The notes under the pieces are model-generated. The model saw only the letters and a program-made list of their open reading frames with translations. It was not told the origin of the DNA and did not search any database. The position numbers and the translations under genes are program-made. DNA of 64,000 bases from Nonomuraea glycinis (GTDB taxonomy: Bacteria; Actinomycetota; Actinomycetes; Streptosporangiales; Streptosporangiaceae): assembly GCF_014646515.1 (NCBI RefSeq), contig NZ_BMNK01000005.1:119690-183689 (forward strand). Reading direction: 5' to 3'. Below, in pieces: positions 19,822 to 27,251 of this stretch. The stretch's first letter is position 1. Each line of letters opens with the position of its first letter.

Positions 19822-20322
19822 GACGGTCTTCGTGGGCGGGTTCGTTAAGGAGGCACCTCTACCCGGGTTGTTCCTATCGCCGACTGGCCGATGACAGCAC
19901 CTGTCGCCCATGTCCTGGGACTCATCCGTCAAGCATGTCCCGGGACAACACACACAGCAACGGCCAGGCCAGAAAGCAACTTATCTCCACGTCATTAAAG
20001 GCGGTCCGCTCCGCGGCCCGCCGCGCGTCGGCGGTCGCTGGCCGCGCTGCGGCTCTCCGGCCGGTCGCGGCCAGCGCCGCAGCGCGCGATCTTACGCCGG
20101 GCCTTAAGTGGATGCAACTGGATCCCATAATGGAATGTTGAATTACCAAATGGCTATAGAGCGCTCTTGTAAAATATTGGCTTCATTATCTTGACCTTCC
20201 CTGAAAACTTATAGATCATCCTCCTTAGTGGCTTTCCGTGGCGGTCGCTGAGCGGCAAGCCGAAAGAGAGCTTTCAGCGAGCATTAGTACGGCTCTGCCG
20301 TGACCGAGGAGGGCAATCCATC
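19822..20322. other. 500-bp gap with possible IS leader remnant
   Basis: No credible gene is seen. Two copies of CATGTCC[T/C]GGGAC lie 25 bp apart (19909-19921 and 19934-19946). Their arrangement resembles the leader of some actinomycete IS elements, but no transposase follows. A 10-bp inverted repeat (20036-20045 with 20067-20076) sits in a GC-rich patch. From about 20100 the DNA becomes AT-richer, marking the edge of the acquired cargo. Confidence 0.4.
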
Positions 20323-21276
20323 ATGCAGTCTAGTGGGCGCTGGATCGTTGGCTTCGACGCTTCCTGCGGGAGGTGTGCCGAAATAGCTGAAATTGCAAAG
20401 GATGCAGCTGGTGAGAAGCTCGAAGTGCTCCCATTAGCTCATCCGGATGTACACCAATGGCGGCAGGAGTCCCTCGGCCAGGAAGCTCCTTGGGCTCCGA
20501 CGCTCGTCCACGTCACTGACAACGGCGTTCGTGCTTGGACCGGCCCGTCGATGGGCCTACGTTTGCTCGGCCGCCTCGGCCCCAAGGCCGCATTCAAGCT
20601 CTTCCGTGCGCTAGGTGAGTTGAGTCGGGCTTCGGCAACGGCCCCGGAGTCGGCTGCCGATGCAGTTGGTCGAAGGCGCTTCCTTAGAGTGGGTGCTGGA
20701 GTCGGGATCGCCATGGGTATCATTCTGACGGGGAAGGCTCCTGCGCTGGCTGATGAGCCTGGCAGGGCTCGCGCATGGGTAGCGGCCAATAAGGATCGCC
20801 TTCCTGCGGCGTATCCGGAATTCTCGAAGCACAGCATGGCTTATCGCCGAGCTATATATGCAGAACTCGATCAGTCCGCTCGAGCCCAACTCTGGAGCGA
20901 ACACTTCGCGCAGTATCGCCTTGCTCATCCAAACCTCTCGGCGAAGCAGCAGAAAATCCTCGGCCACCTCGAGGCCCTTGCTAAGGACACATCCGTGTTC
21001 GGTAAGAGTTCGACTCGAACGGAGAAGGACGACGAGACCTTGAAGCAGGAAGCAATCGAGGCCTTCGGCCGGGATGAGGCGGGAGCCCTGCTGGCCACGC
21101 TGGGACCTGTAGAGCCGACCAGCCAGGCGCAGGCCCTGCTAGTCGACTGCGAATGTTCCGTGCAGAGCAACTGGTGTGGTGTTATATGGCCATGTAGCGC
21201 CCTGCCAAGCTGCACTGCCTCATGGAGCGGATGTGGCACCCTTTACCGGTACCCATGCGATGGCATGTGTACGTAA
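20323..21276 (+). CDS. Thioredoxin-like/Tat/fulvocin-C-like fusion protein
   Basis: This 317-residue protein starts at ATG 20323 after GGAGGG. Residues 1-100 look like a thioredoxin-type fold: strand WIVGFDAS, a redox C-G-R-C at 15-18 and a probable cis-proline turn APTLVHV near 58-65. Residues 117-143 contain a twin-arginine signal (GRRRFLRVGAGVGIAMGIIL). Residues 145-265 match the helical bacteriocin fulvocin C-related family (AWVAANKDRLPAAY, MAYRRAIYAEL, IEAFGRDEAGALL). The last 42 residues hold eight cysteines (276, 278, 285, 291, 297, 304, 312, 316) spaced much as in Myxococcus fulvocin C. The oxidoreductase part would face the cytoplasm and the rest the exterior. No processing or immunity gene is evident. 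Confidence 0.8.
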   Translation: MQSSGRWIVGFDASCGRCAEIAEIAKDAAGEKLEVLPLAHPDVHQWRQESLGQEAPWAPTLVHVTDNGVRAWTGPSMGLRLLGRLGPKAAFKLFRALGELSRASATAPESAADAVGRRRFLRVGAGVGIAMGIILTGKAPALADEPGRARAWVAANKDRLPAAYPEFSKHSMAYRRAIYAELDQSARAQLWSEHFAQYRLAHPNLSAKQQKILGHLEALAKDTSVFGKSSTRTEKDDETLKQEAIEAFGRDEAGALLATLGPVEPTSQAQALLVDCECSVQSNWCGVIWPCSALPSCTASWSGCGTLYRYPCDGMCT

Positions 21277-21299
21277 TACGCAACAGGGCAGTGGTCTTC

Positions 21300-21336
21300 A
21301 TTGTGGCTGACAGCCAGGGAGTCTGTCAGCCACAAT
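21300..21336. terminator. Terminator after the fulvocin-like gene
   Basis: A perfect 14-bp stem, ATTGTGGCTGACAG with its complement, and a 9-base loop starts 24 bp after the stop. It separates this gene from the convergent Clp-N gene. Confidence 0.85.
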
Positions 21337-21446
21337 GAGTGACGTCCGCATCACTCTCGATTAATCGTCGATGGAACTGAAAAGAACGTCTATCCTTCCG
21401 CAGCGCTAGTCAGCAGCGCCGCCGGTGATGGTTTGAGTTTATGGAG

Positions 21447-21932
21447 CTATGCCCAGTTCGCTGGTTTAGGTCCACGCAGCACTCCGAGGATGTGCTGCCG
21501 AACTCTAGCAAGCTCTATGCCTTGGCTGTGTAGCTGCGCTGCCGTGAGAGATCGATTCTCTCTAAGGAGTCCTAGCACAATGTGTTCTGTGCCGACATAA
21601 CGGTGCCCCAAGTCGGACGCCTCAAGGCGTGCAAGCCGTATCACTTCCTGGGCCCGATGATCGAACGATATGGCCTGCGAGGGTTCGGCAGGATTGTCGC
21701 CTCTCGATCGTTCGATGCTTCTACTAAGCGCATCAAGGCTCGCCCCTAGGGACCGGAGTGCATGGACGCCCACACCTGCGTTGAGGTGAATGAGGCCATG
21801 CATTATGTGATCGGCGCTAGCTGCCTCCATGCCATCGGCTGCAGCCTTCTGCTTGGCCACGTCGAGGGCGTGCGTCGCGCGCTCAGTGAGAACCTCTTCC
21901 AGAGGCTTATTTGAAATTCTTCTCCGCCACAT
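21447..21932 (-). CDS. Stand-alone Clp N-terminal-domain protein
   Basis: This 161-residue protein carries two Clp-N repeats: LTERATHALDVAKQKAAADG, then HIMHGLIHLNAGVGVHALRSLG, and HRAQEVIRLARLEASDLGHRYVGTEHIVLGLLREN. ATG at 21932 is chosen because GGAGGAG sits six bases before it. The frame stays open for another 101 codons upstream, but that part runs into repeat R3 and has no good start. There is no AAA+ ATPase domain, so it resembles ClpS/ClpC-adaptor-like or Clp-N sensor proteins rather than a chaperone. It lies in the cargo between the fulvocin-like and HigBA genes. Confidence 0.8.
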   Translation of the reverse strand: MWRRRISNKPLEEVLTERATHALDVAKQKAAADGMEAASADHIMHGLIHLNAGVGVHALRSLGASLDALSRSIERSRGDNPAEPSQAISFDHRAQEVIRLARLEASDLGHRYVGTEHIVLGLLRENRSLTAAQLHSQGIELARVRQHILGVLRGPKPANWA

Positions 21933-22159
21933 AAAGCGCTCCTCCGAGAGTGGGGCCGGCAAGAAGCCGCAGCCTTTCTGGCATGGTACGTCCAGGATCA
22001 CATCTGCATGCCGCTTGTACCAGTAAAACCACTCGAGAAGTTGCTCTGTCAAGGTCTGCGGGATGAGAATGGAGGGCCACAGTCTCCGCTCGAGTCGTAA
22101 CGAAGTGCTCGGTGACGGACGTGACGATCGCTCACTTCGGTTCTCGCTGTATATGGCCT

Positions 22160-22200
22160 GGGCGATCGGCTCATTAAGAGATCCTGGGTAGGCAGCCCTC
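22160..22200. repeat. Repeat R3, copy 1
   Basis: A 41-bp sequence containing GATCCTGGGTAGGCAGCCC recurs at 32246-32286 with one mismatch and the same orientation. Each copy lies upstream of a minus-strand accessory gene (Clp-N here, SUKH there) and is followed by a small inverted repeat. It is probably a mobile-element end or a recombination scar. Confidence 0.85.
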
Positions 22201-22411
22201 GTGAGGGTTGTCACCTCTCGGCCCGGCGGGTGCATGGCCTGCGATCGGATCGCCGCTTGACGGCTCGCGTGCAGTGGCGCCGGCCCCGCTGGGACGAGGG
22301 CGTTGAGATCGGCATCAGGAAATAGCCCCCGCTTGAGGGCCGCAGTAATGAGCTTCCGGCAGACGTCCTCACCGAACCCCCGGGGTGACCTGCAGCGGAA
22401 CGAGCCACACC

Positions 22412-22735
22412 ATGCACACCGTCGGATGGGACTGGGGCAGTCAACGCCGCGCGGTCACCGTGCAAGCGATCGATCTGCTTGCTCAAGGAGGGCCAGGTCT
22501 GGGGCGGCCGCTGGTCGATACGATCACCGCTTCACGTCTGCAGAACTTGAGGGAGCTGCGGCCGGGGACGGTGCGGATCTTGTTTGCCTTCGATCCGTGG
22601 CGATCCAGCATCCTGCTGGTCGCGGGTGATAAGGCCGGGCGGTGGAACGCCTGGTACAGGCAGGCCATCCCGATCGCCGAGCAGCGCTACGAGGTCTACA
22701 TGAAGGAACGGCAGGCGGAGGAGGGCGGATCGTGA
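22412..22735 (+). CDS. higB: HigB-type toxin, N-terminus apparently replaced
   Basis: This 107-residue protein is of the Gp49/HigB ribosome-dependent mRNase type. The core is typical: AIDLLAQGGPGLGRPLVDTI, NLRELRPGTVRILFAFDPWR, LLVAGDKAGRWNAWYRQAIP and IAEQRYEVYMKE. The first 17 residues, MHTVGWDWGSQRRAVTV, do not look like HigB, which normally has a longer strand-helix start. They resemble instead the G-x-D-W start of IS110-family transposases. The toxin may thus be a 5'-truncated fusion and inactive. It overlaps the antitoxin gene by GTGA (22732-22735), the standard HigBA order. Confidence 0.75.
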   Translation: MHTVGWDWGSQRRAVTVQAIDLLAQGGPGLGRPLVDTITASRLQNLRELRPGTVRILFAFDPWRSSILLVAGDKAGRWNAWYRQAIPIAEQRYEVYMKERQAEEGGS

Positions 22736-23049
22736 CGAATTATGCGCGCTGGAAGGACATCCGTGCTGAGCACGTCGAACGTGCCGGCGGCGAGGAAGTC
22801 GTGGAAGCGGGCAAGCAAGAACTCCTCGCCAAGGTGCAAGGACACCGGCTTGCCGAGATTCGCCGTAGTCGGGGGATGACCCAGCAGGACATCGCACAGC
22901 GCATGGGGGTCACCAAGGGCCGCGTTTCGCAGATCGAGCAAGGCAAGATCTCCGGACAGGACGTTCTCGCCCGGTACGCCACTGCACTCGGCGGTCAGCT
23001 CCATCAGTCGATCTACTTCGACGATGGGGACATCGCAGCCATTGCCTGA
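22732..23049 (+). CDS. higA: HigA-type antitoxin, XRE family
   Basis: A 105-residue antitoxin starts at GTG 22732 with a GGAGG site inside the toxin gene. The N-terminal helix (WKDIRAEHVERAGGEEVVEAGKQ) is followed by a Cro/XRE helix-turn-helix (LAEIRRSRGMTQQDIAQRMG and VTKGRVSQIEQGKISGQD) and a short tail ending YFDDGDIAAIA. It should bind the partner toxin and repress the pair's promoter. Its last 110 bp and 111 bp of trailer form repeat R2, found again near 26.1 kb. Confidence 0.88.
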   Translation: MTNYARWKDIRAEHVERAGGEEVVEAGKQELLAKVQGHRLAEIRRSRGMTQQDIAQRMGVTKGRVSQIEQGKISGQDVLARYATALGGQLHQSIYFDDGDIAAIA

Positions 23050-23160
23050 GATGTGGGCGAGAGACCGAGAAATCCTGCGGTAGCAGTTCACGCGTCCTCG
23101 GAATGACCAAGGTAGGTCGTTAGCCGGGGAGTTGTGTGCAGCAGCAGGTACAGCAACATC
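22940..23160. repeat. Repeat R2, copy 1 (higA 3' end and trailer)
   Basis: This 221-bp block starts inside higA and runs 111 bp past its stop. It recurs at 26041-26250 (210 bp) in the same orientation, with four base substitutions near codon and trailer positions, a stop changed from TGA to TAA, and an 11-base deletion after the stop. Outside these limits the two contexts are unrelated. Confidence 0.95.
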
Positions 23161-23406
23161 GACTTGCGTGAGCTCGTACCTGCCGCCTGACCAGGACGAA
23201 GGCCTCTCTACGGGGAGACCGGCTCCCGTTTGCAAGCAGGCGCTCATCAAGGGTCCGGGCAGACCGCCTTCACGCTCTGCCCTGTTCCGTCGCTGTTCCG
23301 TGGGAGCGCGGGAACCAGCGAGAAGTGGTGCGAGACGTCCGCAGGCGTAGCCGGTGCTCAGCCGCATGGTCGAGCTGTCCTTGCAGGTCACTAGATCACG
23401 GGTCGG

Positions 23407-23597
23407 AGATCATGCAGATCTTCGAGGGCACGAACCAGATCCAGCGCCTGGTCATCAGCAGGCATTTGGCCCGCTGACCTTCTTCGGTCCGCGCCCACCC
23501 GCTGACCGTCTGAGGGGTGGGCCGTCTGCTGCCCACCCCGACACAAAGGGCCTCGCTACGCTCGGGCTGCCTTCCTGGGGCGCGCCTGGCGGCGCGC
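23407..23597. repeat. Repeat R1, copy 2, with acyl-CoA dehydrogenase 3' fragment
   Basis: A 191-bp near-copy of 19630-19821. It carries the last 23 codons of acyl-CoA dehydrogenase (from MQIFEGTNQIQRLVISRHLA) without any upstream part, the stop, and both hairpins (23514-23539 and the closing GCGCGCC/GGCGCGC). It is a non-functional gene fragment. Confidence 0.95.
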
Positions 23598-23626
23598 AGG
23601 TCGCCAGTACCGGGCGCAGCCGACAA

Positions 23627-23654
23627 AGGACCCCGGGCAACTGCCCAGGGTCCT
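23627..23654. terminator. Terminator of the subtilase gene
   Basis: AGGACCC and GGGTCCT, with an inner GGGCA/TGCCC, form an interrupted 12-bp stem 56 bp beyond the minus-strand subtilase stop. Confidence 0.75.
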
Positions 23655-23709
23655 CCGTGTCCTCACCGGCATGCGCGCGGCCGGCTGTCGCGGTACTACG
23701 CGTACCTGA

Positions 23710-25590
23710 TCACTTGTTGGCGTGCTTGTATAGATAACCAGCGCTCTTTCTGAGCTGGGCGGAGGTGCCGTTGGTCGTGCGGCGCCTCTCGGCGAGGCCG
23801 ATGGCCTTGGCGAGCGTGATGCTGCCGTGGATCTTGGTCGAACCGTTGTGCACGCCGTGGGTGTAGTTCAGCCAGGCGGCCAGCAGTTCACGGTCGAGCA
23901 GAGCTTTGGCGGTCTTGCTCTTGGGAGCGAGGACCTTGTACGCCTTGCCGAGCGAACCGGCGTTGGTCAGCTCGGGGAAGACCTTGCTGCCGTTCTGCGC
24001 GAGCGACAGGTAGCACAGCAGGGTCTTGTCGCTGAGCGACCCCTTCTTGCGGTGCATCTCGGTGGCCCACTGCTTGGCGGTCAGCGGCTTGGTGGCCTTG
24101 CCCCGCTTGCAGGTGTCCGGGACAGGCTGGGGGTCGAAGCGTTCATCCGGCCGGTGCGTCCGGGTCGGAGTCGGAGTCGGAGTGGGGGTGGCCGCCGGGG
24201 TCGTGGCCGGGGTGCCGGTCGGCCTAGGAGAGGCGGTCGGCACGGGCGGGAGGGCGGCGAGAAGGTCGATGCGCTTGGTGGTCACCGTGGTGTCGCCGCT
24301 GGCGTAGGCGATGCTCTTGCCGGTGGTCCGCAGCTTCTCGACGAGCTGGTCGCCTGTCAGGTCCGGGTAGGCCTGCCGGAGCAGTGCCAGGGCTCCCGCG
24401 ACGTGGGGGGCGGCCATGGAGGTGCCGTTCAGGACGCCGAAGGTGTTGCCGGTCAGGGCGGAGTTGATGGCCACGCCGGGCGCGAACAGGTCGATCAGGG
24501 GGCCGCGGTTGCTGAACGCAGCGGGGGCGTCGTGGTCGTCGGTCGCGCCGACGGCGACCGCCGCGGAGATGCAGGCGGGGCGAACGATGCCGTTGTCGTG
24601 CCCGTCGTTGCCCGAGGAGATGACGGTGGCCACGCCGGCGCTCTTGAGCCGGAGGATCTCCGCCTCGAGAGGAGCGCCGTCACAGTGGACCTGGTACCTC
24701 GGACCGCCGCCGATGCTCATGTTGATCGCCACGACGTTCAGCCCCGCGCGCACCTCTTCGACATGTTGCAGCGCGCGCATCTGGTCGGAGGTGAAGCTGA
24801 GGATGCAGGGCGCGGGAAGCTCCTGCTGCTCGCAGATGGTGCCGTTGAAGCGGGTGGACACCTGGATCGGCAGGATGCCCGCTCCGGGCGCGACACCGTT
24901 GGAGGGCGCGGTTCCGGCCTTCTTCCCGGCCGCGATGCCGGCGACGTGGCTGCCGTGGTAGCACTTGTTCACGCCGTTCACGACGCACTTCGCCGTCTCG
25001 GCGTCGGCCGCGCCGGCGCCGATCTGGGACGGCTGGCCGTTGGGGCACACCACCTCGCCCAGGTAGTACGGGTCCGGGTCGGAGCTGGAGAAGCAGGCCT
25101 CGGCCACGATCCGGCCGGCGAAGAACGGGTGATCCCGGTCGATGCCAGTGTCGAGGATGGCGATGGTGGATCCCTGGCCGGTCCAGCCCATCCGGTTGGC
25201 CCTGTCCGATCCGATCAGTCTGGTGCTGACGTCGAGCGTCGGCTTGCTCACCTCGTCCTTGTAGATGGCCTTGACCCGGCTGTCGGTCCTGAGCTCGGCG
25301 AGGGTCGGCTTGTCCACGGTGGCGACGATGAACCCGTCGGAGCCGGCCTTGCTGATGACCTTGGTCTTGCTCGAGGCCGCTTCGGCGGTCTTGGCCACGT
25401 CCGCCAGGTTCTGGCCACGCTCGAGCTCGATGATCGCGCGCACCTTCTCACCCTGCCGCACCTCGGCTGCGAGGTCCTTGGCCACGGCGGGGTCATCGAG
25501 GGCGGCTTGAGCTGGTGACCCGACGGCGAGCATGGCCGTCGCGGTGATGACGAGCACAGCGGTGCCCGCAAGTAAAGACCGTGGTCTCAC
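23710..25590 (-). CDS. Secreted subtilisin-like serine protease
   Basis: This S8 peptidase of 626 residues starts at GTG 25590, five bases after GGAGG; an ATG at 25662 would add an unlikely leader. A signal peptide (LLAGTAVLVITATAMLAVGS) is followed by an I9-type propeptide (about 40-115). The catalytic triad is complete: AILDTGID (Asp about 146), GSHVAGIAAG (His about 215) and NGTSMAAPHVAG (Ser about 391). After a Thr/Pro-rich linker with PTPTPTPTRT, the last 130 residues form an unassigned domain (WATEMHRKKGSLSDKTLLCY, LLDRELLAAWLNYTHGVHNG). It is the sole cargo between R1 copy 2 and R2 copy 2. Confidence 0.92.
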   Translation of the reverse strand: MRPRSLLAGTAVLVITATAMLAVGSPAQAALDDPAVAKDLAAEVRQGEKVRAIIELERGQNLADVAKTAEAASSKTKVISKAGSDGFIVATVDKPTLAELRTDSRVKAIYKDEVSKPTLDVSTRLIGSDRANRMGWTGQGSTIAILDTGIDRDHPFFAGRIVAEACFSSSDPDPYYLGEVVCPNGQPSQIGAGAADAETAKCVVNGVNKCYHGSHVAGIAAGKKAGTAPSNGVAPGAGILPIQVSTRFNGTICEQQELPAPCILSFTSDQMRALQHVEEVRAGLNVVAINMSIGGGPRYQVHCDGAPLEAEILRLKSAGVATVISSGNDGHDNGIVRPACISAAVAVGATDDHDAPAAFSNRGPLIDLFAPGVAINSALTGNTFGVLNGTSMAAPHVAGALALLRQAYPDLTGDQLVEKLRTTGKSIAYASGDTTVTTKRIDLLAALPPVPTASPRPTGTPATTPAATPTPTPTPTRTHRPDERFDPQPVPDTCKRGKATKPLTAKQWATEMHRKKGSLSDKTLLCYLSLAQNGSKVFPELTNAGSLGKAYKVLAPKSKTAKALLDRELLAAWLNYTHGVHNGSTKIHGSITLAKAIGLAERRRTTNGTSAQLRKSAGYLYKHANK

Positions 25591-26040
25591 TGGTCCTCCG
25601 GGGGAGCGAACCGTCCCGAGCTGGACGGCTGAGGAAGCCGGAAGAATCCGAAAAGTCCTCATGTACGGTGATCGAAGGTCAAGAGTAGCCAGCGATCACC
25701 AGTGTCGACGAGAATGAAGTGGCACCGTTATACGAATTTTCGAACGTCCGCAACCAAGCCCGCACCGCGCCGACCGGCTGCTCGCCGCCCGGACGTGAGC
25801 GCGAGGAGGTCGATGGGGCCGAGCAGGAGGGATGCCGGCTGGGTGGCGGAGTCCACGTCTGCCTGAGCCTCAGGCGGTGGATCGCTGGACGAGCCGTCGG
25901 CCGCGAATACTCCCCCTTGGCCGTCAGGACGTTCTGTCCACTTTCCGCCAGACCGGTCATGTGATCAGCGACTCTGAGCTGTATCCGGATGTGGAGTCTG
26001 GCTGCAGCGTTGGAGGTGGTCGCTGTCGAGCTGGGGGGTG

Positions 26041-26250
26041 AAGGCAAGATCTCCGGACAGGACGTTTTTGCCCGGTACGCCACTGCACTCGGCGGTCAGC
26101 TCCATCAGTCGATCTACTTCGACGATGGGGACATCGCAGCCATTGCCTAAGAGACCGAGAAATCCTGCGGTAGCAGTTCACGCGTCCTCGGAATGACCAA
26201 GGTAGGTCGTTAGCCGGGGAGTTGTGTACGGCAGCAGGTACAGCAACATC
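26041..26250. repeat. Repeat R2, copy 2
   Basis: A 210-bp near-copy of 22940-23160. It shows the same order of higA tail and trailer, and ends at CAGCAACATC in both copies. Confidence 0.95.
26042..26150 (+). pseudogene. higA 3' fragment
   Basis: The in-frame remnant reads GKISGQDVFARYATALGGQL to DDGDIAAIA and ends with TAA. It lacks the helix-turn-helix start, and no toxin gene precedes it. It is a relic left within R2 copy 2. Confidence 0.9.
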
Positions 26251-26252
26251 AG

Positions 26253-26289
26253 CGCCTCCAAATCGGGCGTCAGGCCCGCACCGGAGGCG
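26253..26289. terminator. Terminator of the MmyB-type regulator gene
   Basis: CGCCTCC/GGAGGCG with an inner CGGGC/GCCCG stem lies immediately downstream of the minus-strand regulator, 12 bp from its stop. Confidence 0.7.
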
Positions 26290-26300
26290 TGTCAGCACTA

Positions 26301-27134
26301 TCACCGTGTGTGCAGCCGGTCCATTGCTGCTCGGCTGTCGTCGTCCGCGGCGCGGCAGATTATCAGGCGCTGGTCGGGGTCTTGAAGTGGCATGAGTACT
26401 TCGAAGTGGACTGCGATTTCTCCGGCGTCGGGATGTCGTATCACCTTGTGTCCGCGGCCGTTGATTTTGACGTCGCGCTGGGCCCACAAGCGTGCGAACT
26501 GCTCGTTGTGCGTGATGCACAGGGAGATGAGTTCGTTCAGGACCTGGTCCTCCGGATACGCGGCCCACGCGGCGCGCAGGTAGGCGATTCCCTCCCGCAC
26601 GACGCGTTCGCGGTCGACGTAGTACTCGCGTGTTTCCGGATGGATCAGACACAGCCACATCGAGTTGCGCTGCTGGGGCGGCAGGGTGTCGAAATCGATG
26701 AGCAGCCTCCCCATTTCGGGATTCCAGGCCAGGATGTCGTACCGGTGGTTCAGCACCATGGCCGGCAGCGGGGACAGGTCGGTGACCAGCCCGGCCAGCG
26801 GCGGTGCCGCCGTGGTGGAGGGCTTGGCGGTGGTGCGGGGGCGTTGCCGGGTGAGGTCGTAGAGGTAGGTGCGTTCGTCAGAGGTCAGGCGCAGGGCGCG
26901 GGCCAGCGCTTCGACCACGTCGGTCGAGGGCCGCAGCGGGCGGGCCTGTTCCAGCCGCACAACGTAGTCGATGCTGATCCCGGCCAGTTCGGCGACCTCT
27001 TCGCGGCGCAGTCCGGGAGTGCGCCGGGCCTGACGGCGCACGGGCAGACCGACGTCACGCGGGTCGAGGCGCTCGCGTCGAGTACGCAGGAACGCAGCCA
27101 GTTCCTGGGCCGGGTCCACGGTGCGGGTCGTCAT
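26301..27134 (-). CDS. XRE regulator with MmyB ligand-binding domain
   Basis: This 277-residue regulator has an N-terminal helix-turn-helix (about 10-85: ELAAFLRTRRERLDPRDVGL, RRTPGLRREEVAELAGIS, YVVRLEQAR) and a C-terminal MmyB-like domain (about 105-275: LNHRYDILAWNPEM, HPETREYYVDRERVVREGIA, HKVIRHPDAGEIAVHFEVL). Such regulators commonly sit beside and control short-chain or aldo/keto reductases. Here it is divergent from an aldo/keto reductase with a 117-bp gap, so it likely represses that gene until an aliphatic ligand binds. Confidence 0.92.
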   Translation of the reverse strand: MTTRTVDPAQELAAFLRTRRERLDPRDVGLPVRRQARRTPGLRREEVAELAGISIDYVVRLEQARPLRPSTDVVEALARALRLTSDERTYLYDLTRQRPRTTAKPSTTAAPPLAGLVTDLSPLPAMVLNHRYDILAWNPEMGRLLIDFDTLPPQQRNSMWLCLIHPETREYYVDRERVVREGIAYLRAAWAAYPEDQVLNELISLCITHNEQFARLWAQRDVKINGRGHKVIRHPDAGEIAVHFEVLMPLQDPDQRLIICRAADDDSRAAMDRLHTR

Positions 27135-27251
27135 GGCCTGTCCAACAGGCTGGGTAGGAGTGGTGTTCCCAGGAAGCGTCTTCCCTTACCCATGGCTGCT
27201 GGCGGTCGCAGGCTGGTGGCCGACGTTGGAACACGAACACGGGAGAACACG

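Larger units (their letters stand above)
23050..23709. other. 660-bp gap holding R2 trailer, unique joint and R1 copy 2
   Basis: After R2 (to 23160) come 246 bp of unique DNA with no convincing gene, then R1 copy 2 (23407-23597) and a terminator. The unique joint would be the fusion point if the region arose by recombination between two versions of the locus. I see no integrase, tRNA or att-like short duplication in it. Confidence 0.6.
25591..26300. other. 710-bp gap: subtilase promoter, unassigned DNA, R2 copy 2
   Basis: The first part should carry the subtilase promoter. The stretch 25700-26040 has no frame with a plausible protein. R2 copy 2 follows, then a hairpin. Base composition is mixed, consistent with patchwork DNA. 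Confidence 0.55.

Noticed and set aside
19822..20322. Complete IS element in the gap
   Set aside because: Only short leader-like motifs are seen; there is no transposase frame.
21933..22235. N-terminal extension of the Clp-N protein
   Set aside because: It runs through repeat R3, and only ATG 21932 has a strong ribosome site.
23161..23406. att site or tRNA fragment in the joint between R2 and R1 copy 2
   Set aside because: No tRNA-like arms or short core repeat were found; the long repeats fit homologous recombination better than site-specific integration.
26289..27251. Upstream extension of the aldo/keto reductase frame
   Set aside because: It overlaps the whole MmyB-type regulator on the other strand; the reductase motifs begin after the ATG at 27252.
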